Origin: Candidatus Apopatosoma intestinale
GTDB taxonomy: Bacteria > Bacillota > Clostridia > Oscillospirales > CAG-272
Direction: 5' to 3'
DNA: 6,208 bases
NCBI GenBank assembly: GCA_018064545.1
Contig: JAGHUY010000267.1
Location: 1-6,208 of the forward strand
In this document: one piece after another, positions 1 to 5,729 of the stretch
Numbering within the stretch: the first letter of the stretch is position 1
Layout of the letters: every line of letters begins with the position of its first letter
Made by a program: the position numbers and the translations under genes
Notes under the pieces: generated by a model
Told to the model about the DNA's origin: nothing
The model's input: only the letters and a program-made list of their open reading frames with translations
Database searches by the model: none

Positions 1-1121
1 TCGGTATAGGCTTCTTTCGTCACGTCGCCGCCCTTGATGACTTCCACAATGTCGATGCCGAACTTTTTGGCGAAATCGTAGTCGCGTCCGTCGTGGGCGG
101 GAACGGCCATGATCGCGCCCGTGCCGTAGCCCATCATGACGTAGTCGGCGATGTAAATCGGAATCTCCTTGCCGGAGACCGGATTGATCGCGGAAAGGCC
201 GGACAGCCGCACGCCCGTCTTCTCTTTGACCAGTTGCGTGCGCTCAAATTCGGTTTTCTTCGCGCAGACCTCCTGATACGCCTTCACCTCGTCCATATTG
301 GCGATGCGGTCGGCGTACTTTTCGATCAGCGGATGTTCCGGTGCCATGACCATGAACGTCACGCCGAACAGCGTATCCGGACGGGTGGTATAGATGCGAA
401 GTTTTTCGTCGGTGTCTTTCAGGCCGAAATTGACGAAAGCACCCGTGGATTTGCCGATCCAGTTGACCTGCTGTTGCTTGATGTTCGGCAGATAGTCCAC
501 GCCGTCAAGACCGGACAGCAGACGGTCGGCATACTTGGTGATCCGCAGATACCAGACCACCTTGGATTTCTGAACCACGTCGCTGTGGCAGATGTCGCAC
601 TTGCCGCCCTGGCTGTCCTCGTTGGACAGGACGACCTTGCAGGACGGGCAGTAGTTGACGAGAGCCGTATCGCGGAAGACCAGCCCGTTTTCAAACATTT
701 TGAGGAAGATCCACTGCGTCCACTTGTAATAGTCCTCATCCGTGGTATCGACGACGCGGTCCCAGTCGAACGAGAAACCGACGCGGCGGAGTTGGGAGGT
801 GAATTTGGCGATATTGCGGTCAGTCACCTCGCGGGGATGGATCCCCGTCTTGATCGCGTAGTTTTCGGTCGGAAGCCCATAGGCGTCAAAGCCGATCGGG
901 AACAGGACGTTATAGCCCTCCATCCGTCTCTTGCGGGCAACCACTTCCAGTCCCGAATACGCCTTGATATGGCCGACGTGCAGCCCGGCGCCGGACGGAT
1001 ACGGGAACTCAATGAGCGAGTAAAATTTCTTTTTGTCCGAGTGATCCTCGGCGCGGAACGCGCCGGCCTCGTCCCATGTCTTTTGCCATTTGGATTCGAT
1101 GGCGGCAAAATCGTATTTCAT
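1..1121 (-). CDS. leuS: Leucyl-tRNA synthetase, N-terminal 373 residues (cut by left window edge)
   Basis: Cytoplasmic class I aminoacyl-tRNA synthetase that joins leucine to tRNA-Leu. The frame is open from the ATG at 1121 to the window edge, so the 3' half (KMSKS loop, anticodon-binding and C-terminal domains) lies outside. Visible parts in order: N-terminal KWQKTWDE; the HIGH-type signature PYPSGAGLHVGH (residues 40-51); the Rossmann-fold segment FDAYGLPTEN (78-87); a zinc-binding insert with two intact CxxC pairs (CPSC 158-161, CDIC 175-178); WIGKSTG (221-227); and the CP1 editing domain with the threonine-rich TTRPDT (245-250) and GTGAIMAVPAHDGRD (333-347), whose final Asp matches the editing-site Asp of the family. 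A strong AGGAGG at 1128-1133, 6 bases before the ATG, fixes the start. The gene lies 15 bases after the TIM-barrel gene. Identification is very secure; full length cannot be judged. Confidence 0.97.
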   Translation of the reverse strand, partial: MKYDFAAIESKWQKTWDEAGAFRAEDHSDKKKFYSLIEFPYPSGAGLHVGHIKAYSGLEVVARKRRMEGYNVLFPIGFDAYGLPTENYAIKTGIHPREVTDRNIAKFTSQLRRVGFSFDWDRVVDTTDEDYYKWTQWIFLKMFENGLVFRDTALVNYCPSCKVVLSNEDSQGGKCDICHSDVVQKSKVVWYLRITKYADRLLSGLDGVDYLPNIKQQQVNWIGKSTGAFVNFGLKDTDEKLRIYTTRPDTLFGVTFMVMAPEHPLIEKYADRIANMDEVKAYQEVCAKKTEFERTQLVKEKTGVRLSGLSAINPVSGKEIPIYIADYVMMGYGTGAIMAVPAHDGRDYDFAKKFGIDIVEVIKGGDVTKEAYT

Positions 1122-1127
1122 AGTTTT

Positions 1128-1133
1128 CCTCCT
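1128..1133 (-). promoter_or_regulatory. Shine-Dalgarno site of leuS
   Basis: A perfect AGGAGG, six bases before the leuS ATG and within the 15-base gap after the TIM-barrel gene. It supports the start at 1121 and independent ribosome entry on leuS. Confidence 0.9.
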
Positions 1134-1136
1134 GAT

Positions 1137-2048
1137 TTATTCGCTGAAACAGTCATACGTTTCGAGAATATATTTTCCGATGTCATACAGAAGCCGGTCG
1201 GCCTGTTCACGCAAAGAAAGCGGCATATCGTGCAGTTTTTCCTCCCGCACTTCCCCGCTTATGATAAACGGTTTGCGTCCGGTACGTCCGCACGGTCCGT
1301 CCACTTCAAAATTGAACGTTCCGGCATAGCCGATGGTAAGAAGCGCACTCATCACGGCATCGTAATTGATGTTGCCGTAGAACGGCGCCAGATGCCAGTC
1401 GGATGAGAGCAGGTTCGGTGCTCCGCCGTTGTCGTGGAGATGCAGGCTCCACAGTCGGGAACCGAGTTTGGTGATCTCCTCATACTGGTCGAGCCCGTTC
1501 AGATTGGCGTGTCCCACATCCCAGTTGACACCGAGAAGCGGATGGTTCACCTCGTCCACGATGGCGATCAGATCATCCGCATTCGGGACGGTATTGCCCA
1601 GATTTTCCAGCGCGATCTTCATATTGTACTTTTCCGCGACGGGCATCAGGCGGCGCAACGCTTTGATATTCTCTTCGATCGTCTGATCGTGCGTCAGCGG
1701 TACCGGGCTGTTACCGGGATGGACGACCATCAGCGGCACGCCGATCGCCGCGGCGATCGCCATGGCGGCCGGCGTTTTTTTCATGTAATATTCCCCGCCG
1801 TCGTCACCCATGGAGTTGCCGGCCGGTTCGTGACACTGCACGGGAACGAGTTCCAGTCCATCAAAGGCACGCTTATACTCGTCAATGACCTCCTGCGGTC
1901 TCGTCCAATAGCGCGTCCCGGGGAGAAACCGGGTGAAAAGCGAAACGTCTATGTAACGGAACCCCACCCGTTTGAGATGGGAAAGTGTGGCCGTGATGTC
2001 GTCTCCGTAAAAGCCGAAGAGAGGGCCGTTTGTCTGCGAAAGTTTCAT
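1137..2048 (-). CDS. Sugar phosphate isomerase/epimerase-like TIM-barrel protein (AP endonuclease family 2 / xylose isomerase-like fold)
   Basis: A 303-residue protein of the xylose-isomerase-like TIM-barrel superfamily, which includes sugar and inositol isomerases, epimerases and endonuclease IV. Candidate metal and substrate ligands sit on successive strands in the expected order: H110 (VVHPGN), E148 (IALENLG), D177 and H180 (NWDVGHAN), H203/H205-D206 (LHLHDN), H219 (DWHLAPFYG) and E248 (FNFEVDG). LHLHDN, then G-NINYD, then GY-GTFNFE is typical of the sugar isomerase/epimerase branch rather than of DNA-repair endonuclease IV. There is no signal peptide or membrane segment, so it should be cytoplasmic. 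The ATG at 2048 is preceded by AGGGGG at about 2060-2065, which overlaps the rsfS stop; spacing is about 10 bases. It sits between rsfS and leuS with 15-base gaps on each side, so it is probably co-transcribed. The substrate cannot be told from sequence; family assignment is strong, specific function unknown. Confidence 0.88.
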   Translation of the reverse strand: MKLSQTNGPLFGFYGDDITATLSHLKRVGFRYIDVSLFTRFLPGTRYWTRPQEVIDEYKRAFDGLELVPVQCHEPAGNSMGDDGGEYYMKKTPAAMAIAAAIGVPLMVVHPGNSPVPLTHDQTIEENIKALRRLMPVAEKYNMKIALENLGNTVPNADDLIAIVDEVNHPLLGVNWDVGHANLNGLDQYEEITKLGSRLWSLHLHDNGGAPNLLSSDWHLAPFYGNINYDAVMSALLTIGYAGTFNFEVDGPCGRTGRKPFIISGEVREEKLHDMPLSLREQADRLLYDIGKYILETYDCFSE

Positions 2049-2063
2049 ATATAAGCCGCCCCC

Positions 2064-2453
2064 TTACAGCGATTCGACCGGGACTTCTTCGGCGTCGCCC
2101 CACAGTTTTTCCAGTTTGAAAAACTCGCGTTCCTCACCGCCGAAAATGTGCACCATCACGTGGGCGTAATCGTACACGATCCAGCGCCCCGTCTCATACC
2201 CCTCCGTGTGGAGGGGAGTCAGGCCGCGCTCGGACAGTTTGTATTCCAGCGCCCCCGCGATGCCGCGGATCTGGGTGCTCGACGTACCGGTGCAGATCAC
2301 AAAGTAATCCGCCATCACCGTCTTGTCCCGGATGGCCAGCAGTCTGACGTCTCTCGCTTTCTGATCTTCGAGGATCTGCACGATCTCACGCGCCATCGTC
2401 TCGGGGTCAGCATCGGTCAGCATCGTTTTTTCCGTGTTTTCCGTGTTCTCCAT
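2064..2453 (-). CDS. rsfS: Ribosome silencing factor RsfS (Iojap/YbeB family)
   Basis: A 129-residue RsfS/Iojap protein. The family binds ribosomal protein uL14 on the large subunit and blocks subunit joining, lowering translation during starvation. Family signatures: ADYFVICTG (residues 48-56), S-T-QIRGIA (58-66), EGYETGRWIVYDY (84-96) and VHIFGGEEREFFKLEKLWGD (101-120). The family core begins near residue 22. The first 20 residues (MENTENTEKT followed by MLTDADPETM) are low-complexity and encoded by short tandem duplications. The ATG at 2453 is chosen because AGGAG at 2461-2465 lies 7 bases upstream; an in-frame ATG at 2423 (codon 11) has a much weaker ribosome site. The gene starts 18 bases after the LCP stop and is followed after 15 bases by the TIM-barrel gene. 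Placement after yqeK and the LCP gene is a known Firmicute arrangement. Length is slightly above the usual 105-120 residues because of the N-terminal tail. Confidence 0.96.
   Translation of the reverse strand: MENTENTEKTMLTDADPETMAREIVQILEDQKARDVRLLAIRDKTVMADYFVICTGTSSTQIRGIAGALEYKLSERGLTPLHTEGYETGRWIVYDYAHVMVHIFGGEEREFFKLEKLWGDAEEVPVESL
2405..2424. repeat. Perfect 10-base tandem duplication inside rsfS 5' end
   Basis: GGTCAGCATC occurs twice head to tail (2405-2414 and 2415-2424) on the plus strand. It lies in rsfS codons 10-17. The unit is not a multiple of three, so gain or loss of one copy would shift the frame if translation starts at 2453. Confidence 0.85.
2424..2450. repeat. Three imperfect 9-base tandem units at the rsfS N-terminus
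   Basis: On the coding strand codons 2-10 read GAGAACACG, GAAAACACG, GAAAAAACG, giving ENT-ENT-EKT. The units differ by one base each. The repeat keeps frame, and copy number could vary between strains without harm to the family core that begins near residue 22. Confidence 0.8.
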
Positions 2454-2460
2454 AAGTGTT

Positions 2461-2465
2461 CTCCT
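2461..2465 (-). promoter_or_regulatory. Shine-Dalgarno site of rsfS
   Basis: AGGAG within AAAAGGAGA, seven bases before the ATG at 2453. This favours the first ATG over the in-frame ATG at codon 11 (2423), which has only GGA in front of it. Confidence 0.8.
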
Positions 2466-2471
2466 TTTATG

Positions 2472-3566
2472 TCAAGATTGATAATAATCGTCAAGATAAC
2501 GGACAGAGGCATCGGTAAAGAAACCCTCCGCGTCAAAGAGGCTCTCGGGGATGCTCTGGGTATAGACGTTCAGATAGCGGTTGATGTCCGCGCGCGCCGC
2601 CTCTTTGTTGAGGCAGAAGTAACGCCATGCCCCGGTTTCGTCATTCTGAACGACACTGCCGCCGACGGTCTTCACCGTCACGTTTTCATCGGGAACGGCA
2701 AACACCGCACGGGTAAAATAGATCAGTTCCTCCGTCGTGATATCCGTCACCGTGTTCTCGCGGAGAGACTGGGCGATGGCGAGGAACGAGGGGAGCGTCA
2801 TTTTACTTTTGACCTGGGAGAGCGCCGCCCGCATGAAGTCCGCACGGGTGTCGATCCGGTCAAGGTCGCCGGAGGAATAGCCCGAACGGAAGCGGATCAG
2901 CCCCTCGGCGTCCGAACCGTTCAAGGTCTGCATCCCGGCTTTCAGATGGATATGCAGATTCTGATAGGGGTCGTCGTAATCCATATTCATCGGCACGTCG
3001 AAATCCACGCCGCCGATGCGGTCGATCGCATCCCGGAACACCGCGGTATCCACGAGGATATACCGGTCGATCTGCATACAAAGCGACTGTTCCAGCCGGG
3101 AGCAGACGTTCCGCATGGCTCTCTCCCGCCGATCCTCGGTCTGAAATGTGTGATAGTGGGAACTGTACATGGCGTTGACGGTGACCGCGTAGGAATAGCC
3201 GCCGACCGTCTTATTGATGAACGTATCCCGCGGCAGTTGCACCACGTTGATCTTCTTATCGTTTGTGTTGAGAAGCACAAGCATCATGACGTCCGTATTG
3301 AGCGAGGCGTCGTCCACCCCGGCCACAAGGAACGTATAATAGCCCGGTTTTCTGGCATACAGGCCGCCTTCGACGACGGGCGCGTCCACGTCGACCGTTT
3401 CTTTCCCGGTTTCAAACGGAACGTCGTCCGAAACGCCCGGGCGGAAAAACAAAACGTAGGAAAGCCCGAAAGCCCCTGCCGAAAAAGCCACGATCAGCAA
3501 AGCGCAGATCAGCACGGCTTTCGCCTGTCCTTTTTTCTTTCTCATCTGAGAATGTGTCGTTTTCAC
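2472..3566 (-). CDS. LytR-CpsA-Psr (LCP) family cell-wall glycopolymer ligase, GTG start
   Basis: A 364-residue membrane-anchored LCP protein. The family transfers undecaprenyl-linked glycopolymers (teichoic acids, capsule) to peptidoglycan on the outer face of the membrane. Order: short basic cytoplasmic tail (MRKKKGQAK, residues 8-16), one membrane helix (about 17-40), linker, LCP domain (about 75-255), C-terminal extension. Family active-site residues present: TDVMML (D92), QLPRDT (R113, D114), and the arginine-rich segment with R225, R227, D234, R237 and R241, preceded by LNGSDAEGL. The start is the GTG at 3564-3566, with AGGAG at 3573-3577 six bases upstream. A longer ATG at 3683 would add 39 residues rich in Arg, lie inside yqeK and put a soluble tail before the helix. 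The gene follows yqeK after 11 bases. Which polymer it attaches cannot be read from the sequence. LytR-type names are often given, but assignment to a named paralogue is not justified. Confidence 0.95.
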   Translation of the reverse strand: MKTTHSQMRKKKGQAKAVLICALLIVAFSAGAFGLSYVLFFRPGVSDDVPFETGKETVDVDAPVVEGGLYARKPGYYTFLVAGVDDASLNTDVMMLVLLNTNDKKINVVQLPRDTFINKTVGGYSYAVTVNAMYSSHYHTFQTEDRRERAMRNVCSRLEQSLCMQIDRYILVDTAVFRDAIDRIGGVDFDVPMNMDYDDPYQNLHIHLKAGMQTLNGSDAEGLIRFRSGYSSGDLDRIDTRADFMRAALSQVKSKMTLPSFLAIAQSLRENTVTDITTEELIYFTRAVFAVPDENVTVKTVGGSVVQNDETGAWRYFCLNKEAARADINRYLNVYTQSIPESLFDAEGFFTDASVRYLDDYYQS

Positions 3567-3572
3567 TTTTTT

Positions 3573-3577
3573 CTCCT
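3573..3577 (-). promoter_or_regulatory. Shine-Dalgarno site deciding the GTG start of the LCP gene
   Basis: AGGAG immediately after the yqeK stop (TAA), six bases before GTG at 3564-3566. Neither the upstream ATG at 3683, inside yqeK, nor the internal ATG at 3545 is needed to explain the protein, and the latter has no comparable purine run. Confidence 0.88.
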
Positions 3578-4201
3578 TTAATAACCTGCAAGAAGAGCCT
3601 CTCTCGCGGCAAGCGTCCGTTTGTCCACGGCGTTCCCGCTCTCGGAAAGATAGTTTATGGTAAAGTCGATGGCACGGCGACAAGCCTCTTTTTGAAGCGA
3701 CTCACCGTCTTGCTTTGATAGTGGATATAGTCTTTCACATTCTGTGTGCAAATATTCCCGGAGTTCCCGGCAAAAGTCATAGGAACGCCCCGGTTCGGTC
3801 ATATCGGCCAAGAATAACAGACGATCGACCGCCGTCATATCGGGACTTCCCGTCGTGTGGCAAAGAATCGCATGAAAGACCGTGTCGTTTACGATCCCGC
3901 TTCCCAGCCGTTCTCGCGCGAGTGCCGCCCCGCCCAGTTCGTGGACGGTCGCCTCCGTCGTCCCCCCGGCGTCGATGCCGTAGCGGGCGCAGAGGGCGAG
4001 TTGTTCTTCCATGGAAACGGATTTGGCAATGTCGTGGAGGAGCGCGGCGACAAGCAGGTTCTCCCGGTCGGGTTCGGCGAGGCCGAACGCGTCGGCATAA
4101 TACTCGCACTCCGCGTAAACCCCCAGAATGTGTCGAAACCGTTTTTCGCTCACGAGCGGACGCACCGTCTCCGTAATGAGCGTTTTTTTCTCTTCCGTCA
4201 T
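3578..4201 (-). CDS. yqeK: HD-domain symmetrical Ap4A hydrolase (YqeK family)
   Basis: A 207-residue HD-domain phosphohydrolase. YqeK proteins are iron-dependent symmetrical diadenosine tetraphosphatases that split the alarmone Ap4A into two ADP. The motif order matches the family: RFRHILGV (H24), LLHDIAK (H56-D57, the HD pair), VHELGGA (H87), FHAILCHTTG (H110, H115) and LADMTEPGR (D133). All expected metal-ligand positions look intact. The ATG at 4201 overlaps the nadD stop as ATGA, and AAGGGG at about 4210-4215 gives a fair ribosome site 8 bases upstream, so translation is probably coupled to nadD. The neighbours nadD and rsfS are its usual partners in Firmicutes. Its stop (TAA) abuts the ribosome binding site of the LCP gene. 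No anomalies. Confidence 0.95.
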   Translation of the reverse strand: MTEEKKTLITETVRPLVSEKRFRHILGVYAECEYYADAFGLAEPDRENLLVAALLHDIAKSVSMEEQLALCARYGIDAGGTTEATVHELGGAALARERLGSGIVNDTVFHAILCHTTGSPDMTAVDRLLFLADMTEPGRSYDFCRELREYLHTECERLYPLSKQDGESLQKEACRRAIDFTINYLSESGNAVDKRTLAAREALLAGY

Positions 4202-4800
4202 CGGTAAAGCCCCTTTTCTTTCGCGTATGAGGACACAGCGTCCGGCAGGTCGTCCCCCGTCGGGATTCCGGCACGGATTTTTGCCCGCACTTCCGTCGAG
4301 GAGAGCGGAACCGGCGTGCCGTCAAGGGGCACGATCTCCCCGCCGTACCGCTCCGAAAGAAACGCGATCTGCCGTCTCAGAACGTCACGGTCTTCTTCGG
4401 CTCTCGGCATTACGACAGGCGTGGCCATGGCGAGGATTTCTTTTGCGCCGAGCCAGCGGTCAAACGAGAGCAGCATATCCGTCCCGCAGAGCAGATACGG
4501 ATGCTCCACCCCGCCGTCCGAAAGCCGTTTCAGCGTTTCCAGCGTATAACTTTTGCCGCCGCGCCGGATTTCGTCGTCGGAGACCGTCACGGGGCAAGCC
4601 GCAAAGTCCGCAAACGCGAGCCGCGTCATGGCGAGTCGATCCTGCGGAGACGCCCCGTCCCGTCCGGATTTGGCGGGAGAGAGAGAGGTCGGCATCACGA
4701 TCAGCCGGTCAAGGTGCAGGGCGCAGACAAAATGCCGCGCGGCGGACAGATGTCCTCTATGAGGCGGATCGAACGATCCGCCGTAAAGACCGATCTTCAT
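4198..4800 (-). CDS. nadD: Nicotinate-nucleotide adenylyltransferase
   Basis: A 200-residue nucleotidyltransferase that makes nicotinic acid adenine dinucleotide from nicotinate mononucleotide and ATP, a step of NAD synthesis. It carries the alpha/beta-phosphodiesterase signature GGSFDPPHRGH (residues 7-17, the (H/T)xGH ATP site), SYTLETL (84-90), GTDML (106-110) with W116, and the C-terminal SSTEVR (167-172) that corresponds to the ISSTxIR motif. The segment that is normally PPHK reads SPAK (41-44), an unusual change. The ATG at 4800 overlaps the yhbY stop (ATGA). The bases just upstream are pyrimidine-rich (CTGTCTCTCCT), with no recognisable Shine-Dalgarno, so initiation probably depends on ribosomes terminating on yhbY. 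The 3' end overlaps yqeK by 4 bases. Length is normal for the family. Confidence 0.96.
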   Translation of the reverse strand: MKIGLYGGSFDPPHRGHLSAARHFVCALHLDRLIVMPTSLSPAKSGRDGASPQDRLAMTRLAFADFAACPVTVSDDEIRRGGKSYTLETLKRLSDGGVEHPYLLCGTDMLLSFDRWLGAKEILAMATPVVMPRAEEDRDVLRRQIAFLSERYGGEIVPLDGTPVPLSSTEVRAKIRAGIPTGDDLPDAVSSYAKEKGLYR

Positions 4801-5099
4801 AGGAGAGACAGGTCGATTTTCCGTTTTTTCTCGTTGTCGGACGGGCGGAAGAGAACGAAGCGGTTTCCCACTACGCTCACCACGTCGGCGCCCAGCACTT
4901 CGCTAAGGCCGTCCGCCGCTTCCCGCGCCGTATATTCGCACGTTTCGAGCACGTGCAGTTTGATAAGTTCTCTGGCGTTCAATGCGTTCAAGACCTGAGA
5001 GGCCAGTTCCTCGGTGATCCCGCCTTTCCCGATCTGAAAGATGGTTTCGAGGGAATTGGCAAGCCCGCGCAGATACGCTCTCTGTTTACTGGTGATCAT
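4797..5099 (-). CDS. yhbY: Ribosome-associated RNA-binding protein YhbY (CRM domain)
   Basis: A 100-residue CRM-domain protein. YhbY binds pre-50S ribosomal particles and is thought to act in large-subunit assembly. Visible family features: MITSKQRAYLRGLA at the N-terminus, the GKGG loop (residues 24-27) characteristic of CRM domains, ITEELASQVLNAL, HELIK-like RELIKLHVLE (43-52), and VGNRFVLFRPS (77-87) near the end. The ATG at 5099 is chosen because AGGGAG at 5106-5111 lies 6 bases before it and the protein then begins exactly at the domain. A longer in-frame ATG at 5153 would add 18 residues unlike the family and overlap the upstream ITPase gene. The stop overlaps the nadD start. yhbY next to nadD is a common Firmicute pairing. 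Confidence 0.95.
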   Translation of the reverse strand: MITSKQRAYLRGLANSLETIFQIGKGGITEELASQVLNALNARELIKLHVLETCEYTAREAADGLSEVLGADVVSVVGNRFVLFRPSDNEKKRKIDLSLL

Positions 5100-5105
5100 G
5101 ATTAT

Positions 5106-5111
5106 CTCCCT
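5106..5111 (-). promoter_or_regulatory. Shine-Dalgarno site deciding the yhbY start
   Basis: AGGGAG overlapping the TAG stop of the ITPase gene and six bases before ATG at 5099. It places the yhbY start at the beginning of the CRM domain rather than at the upstream ATG at 5153. Confidence 0.85.
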
Positions 5112-5718
5112 ATTGCAATTTTTCTCCGCGCATCTTCTCCGCAAACGCGGCAAGCGAACGGGCGCGGTGACTGATCGCGTTTTTCCGGGGGCCGCTCAGT
5201 TCGGCAAACGACTGTCCCGCCGGTTCGTAGAAGAAGAGCGGATCGTAGCCGAAGCCGGCCGTGCCCCGATAGGTACGCAGAATTTTTCCCGGGCATTCGC
5301 CGCGGGCCGTCACCGTCCGGCCGTCGGGATAGGCAAGGCAGATGACGGAGACAAATTTCGCTCCCCGGTTTTCATCCGGCACGTTTTCCAGTTCCCGGAG
5401 CAGTTTTCGGTTGTTGGCCTCATCGTCGTGTTCCTCTCCCGCATAGCGGGCGGAGAAGATGCCGGGCGCACCGTCCAGCGCGTCCACGCAGAGGCCGGAA
5501 TCATCGGCGATCGCAATATAGCCGAGGGAGGCGATGGTTTTCGCCTTGATGGCGGCGTTCTCTTCAAACGTCGTGCCGTCCTCGACGATCTCTTTGTCAT
5601 ACCCGATCTCGGCAAGGGATTTCACCTCGGGCAGATTCTCCCCGAAGACCGTTTCCAGGATCGCACGGATCTCCGCGATTTTATGTTGGTTATTGGAAGC
5701 AATGACAATGGGTTTCAT
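5110..5718 (-). CDS. rdgB: XTP/dITP diphosphatase (non-canonical purine NTP pyrophosphatase, RdgB/HAM1)
   Basis: A 202-residue cytoplasmic enzyme that hydrolyses dITP, ITP and XTP to monophosphates, keeping deaminated purines out of DNA and RNA. Motifs in family order: ASNNQHKIAEI (residues 7-17, phosphate-binding N and K13), EDGTTFEENA (46-55), ADDSGLCVDALDG (71-83, with the catalytic Asp in DDSGL), APGIFSARYAG (84-94), GFGYDPLF (155-162) and KNAISHR (179-185). All appear intact and length is typical. The ATG at 5718 has GGAGGAG at 5722-5728 just upstream. The gene begins 11 bases after the ftsY stop, and its TAG stop overlaps the ribosome site of yhbY, so it is part of the same transcript. 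Confidence 0.97.
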   Translation of the reverse strand: MKPIVIASNNQHKIAEIRAILETVFGENLPEVKSLAEIGYDKEIVEDGTTFEENAAIKAKTIASLGYIAIADDSGLCVDALDGAPGIFSARYAGEEHDDEANNRKLLRELENVPDENRGAKFVSVICLAYPDGRTVTARGECPGKILRTYRGTAGFGYDPLFFYEPAGQSFAELSGPRKNAISHRARSLAAFAEKMRGEKLQ

Positions 5719-5729
5719 AGGCTCCTCCG

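Noticed and set aside
93..1406. 437-residue open frame on the plus strand
   Set aside because: It lies antisense to leuS and the end of the TIM-barrel gene. The translation has no recognisable domain, and the opposite strand carries clear LeuRS motifs. Codon bias of a GC-rich gene produces such long mirror frames.
2148..3581. 477-residue open frame on the plus strand, the longest complete frame in the window
   Set aside because: It runs antisense across rsfS and the whole LCP gene. The product is His/Arg/Asp-rich with no family resemblance, while both minus-strand genes have intact family motifs and ribosome sites.
3777..4325. 182-residue Arg-rich minus-strand frame overlapping yqeK and nadD
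   Set aside because: It is a frame-shifted reading of yqeK and the nadD end. The RRR/HRR-rich composition indicates a shadow, and the real frames carry conserved motifs.
4128..4802. 224-residue Arg/Ser/Pro-rich plus-strand frame
   Set aside because: It is antisense to nadD and its composition is typical of an out-of-frame translation of GC-rich DNA.
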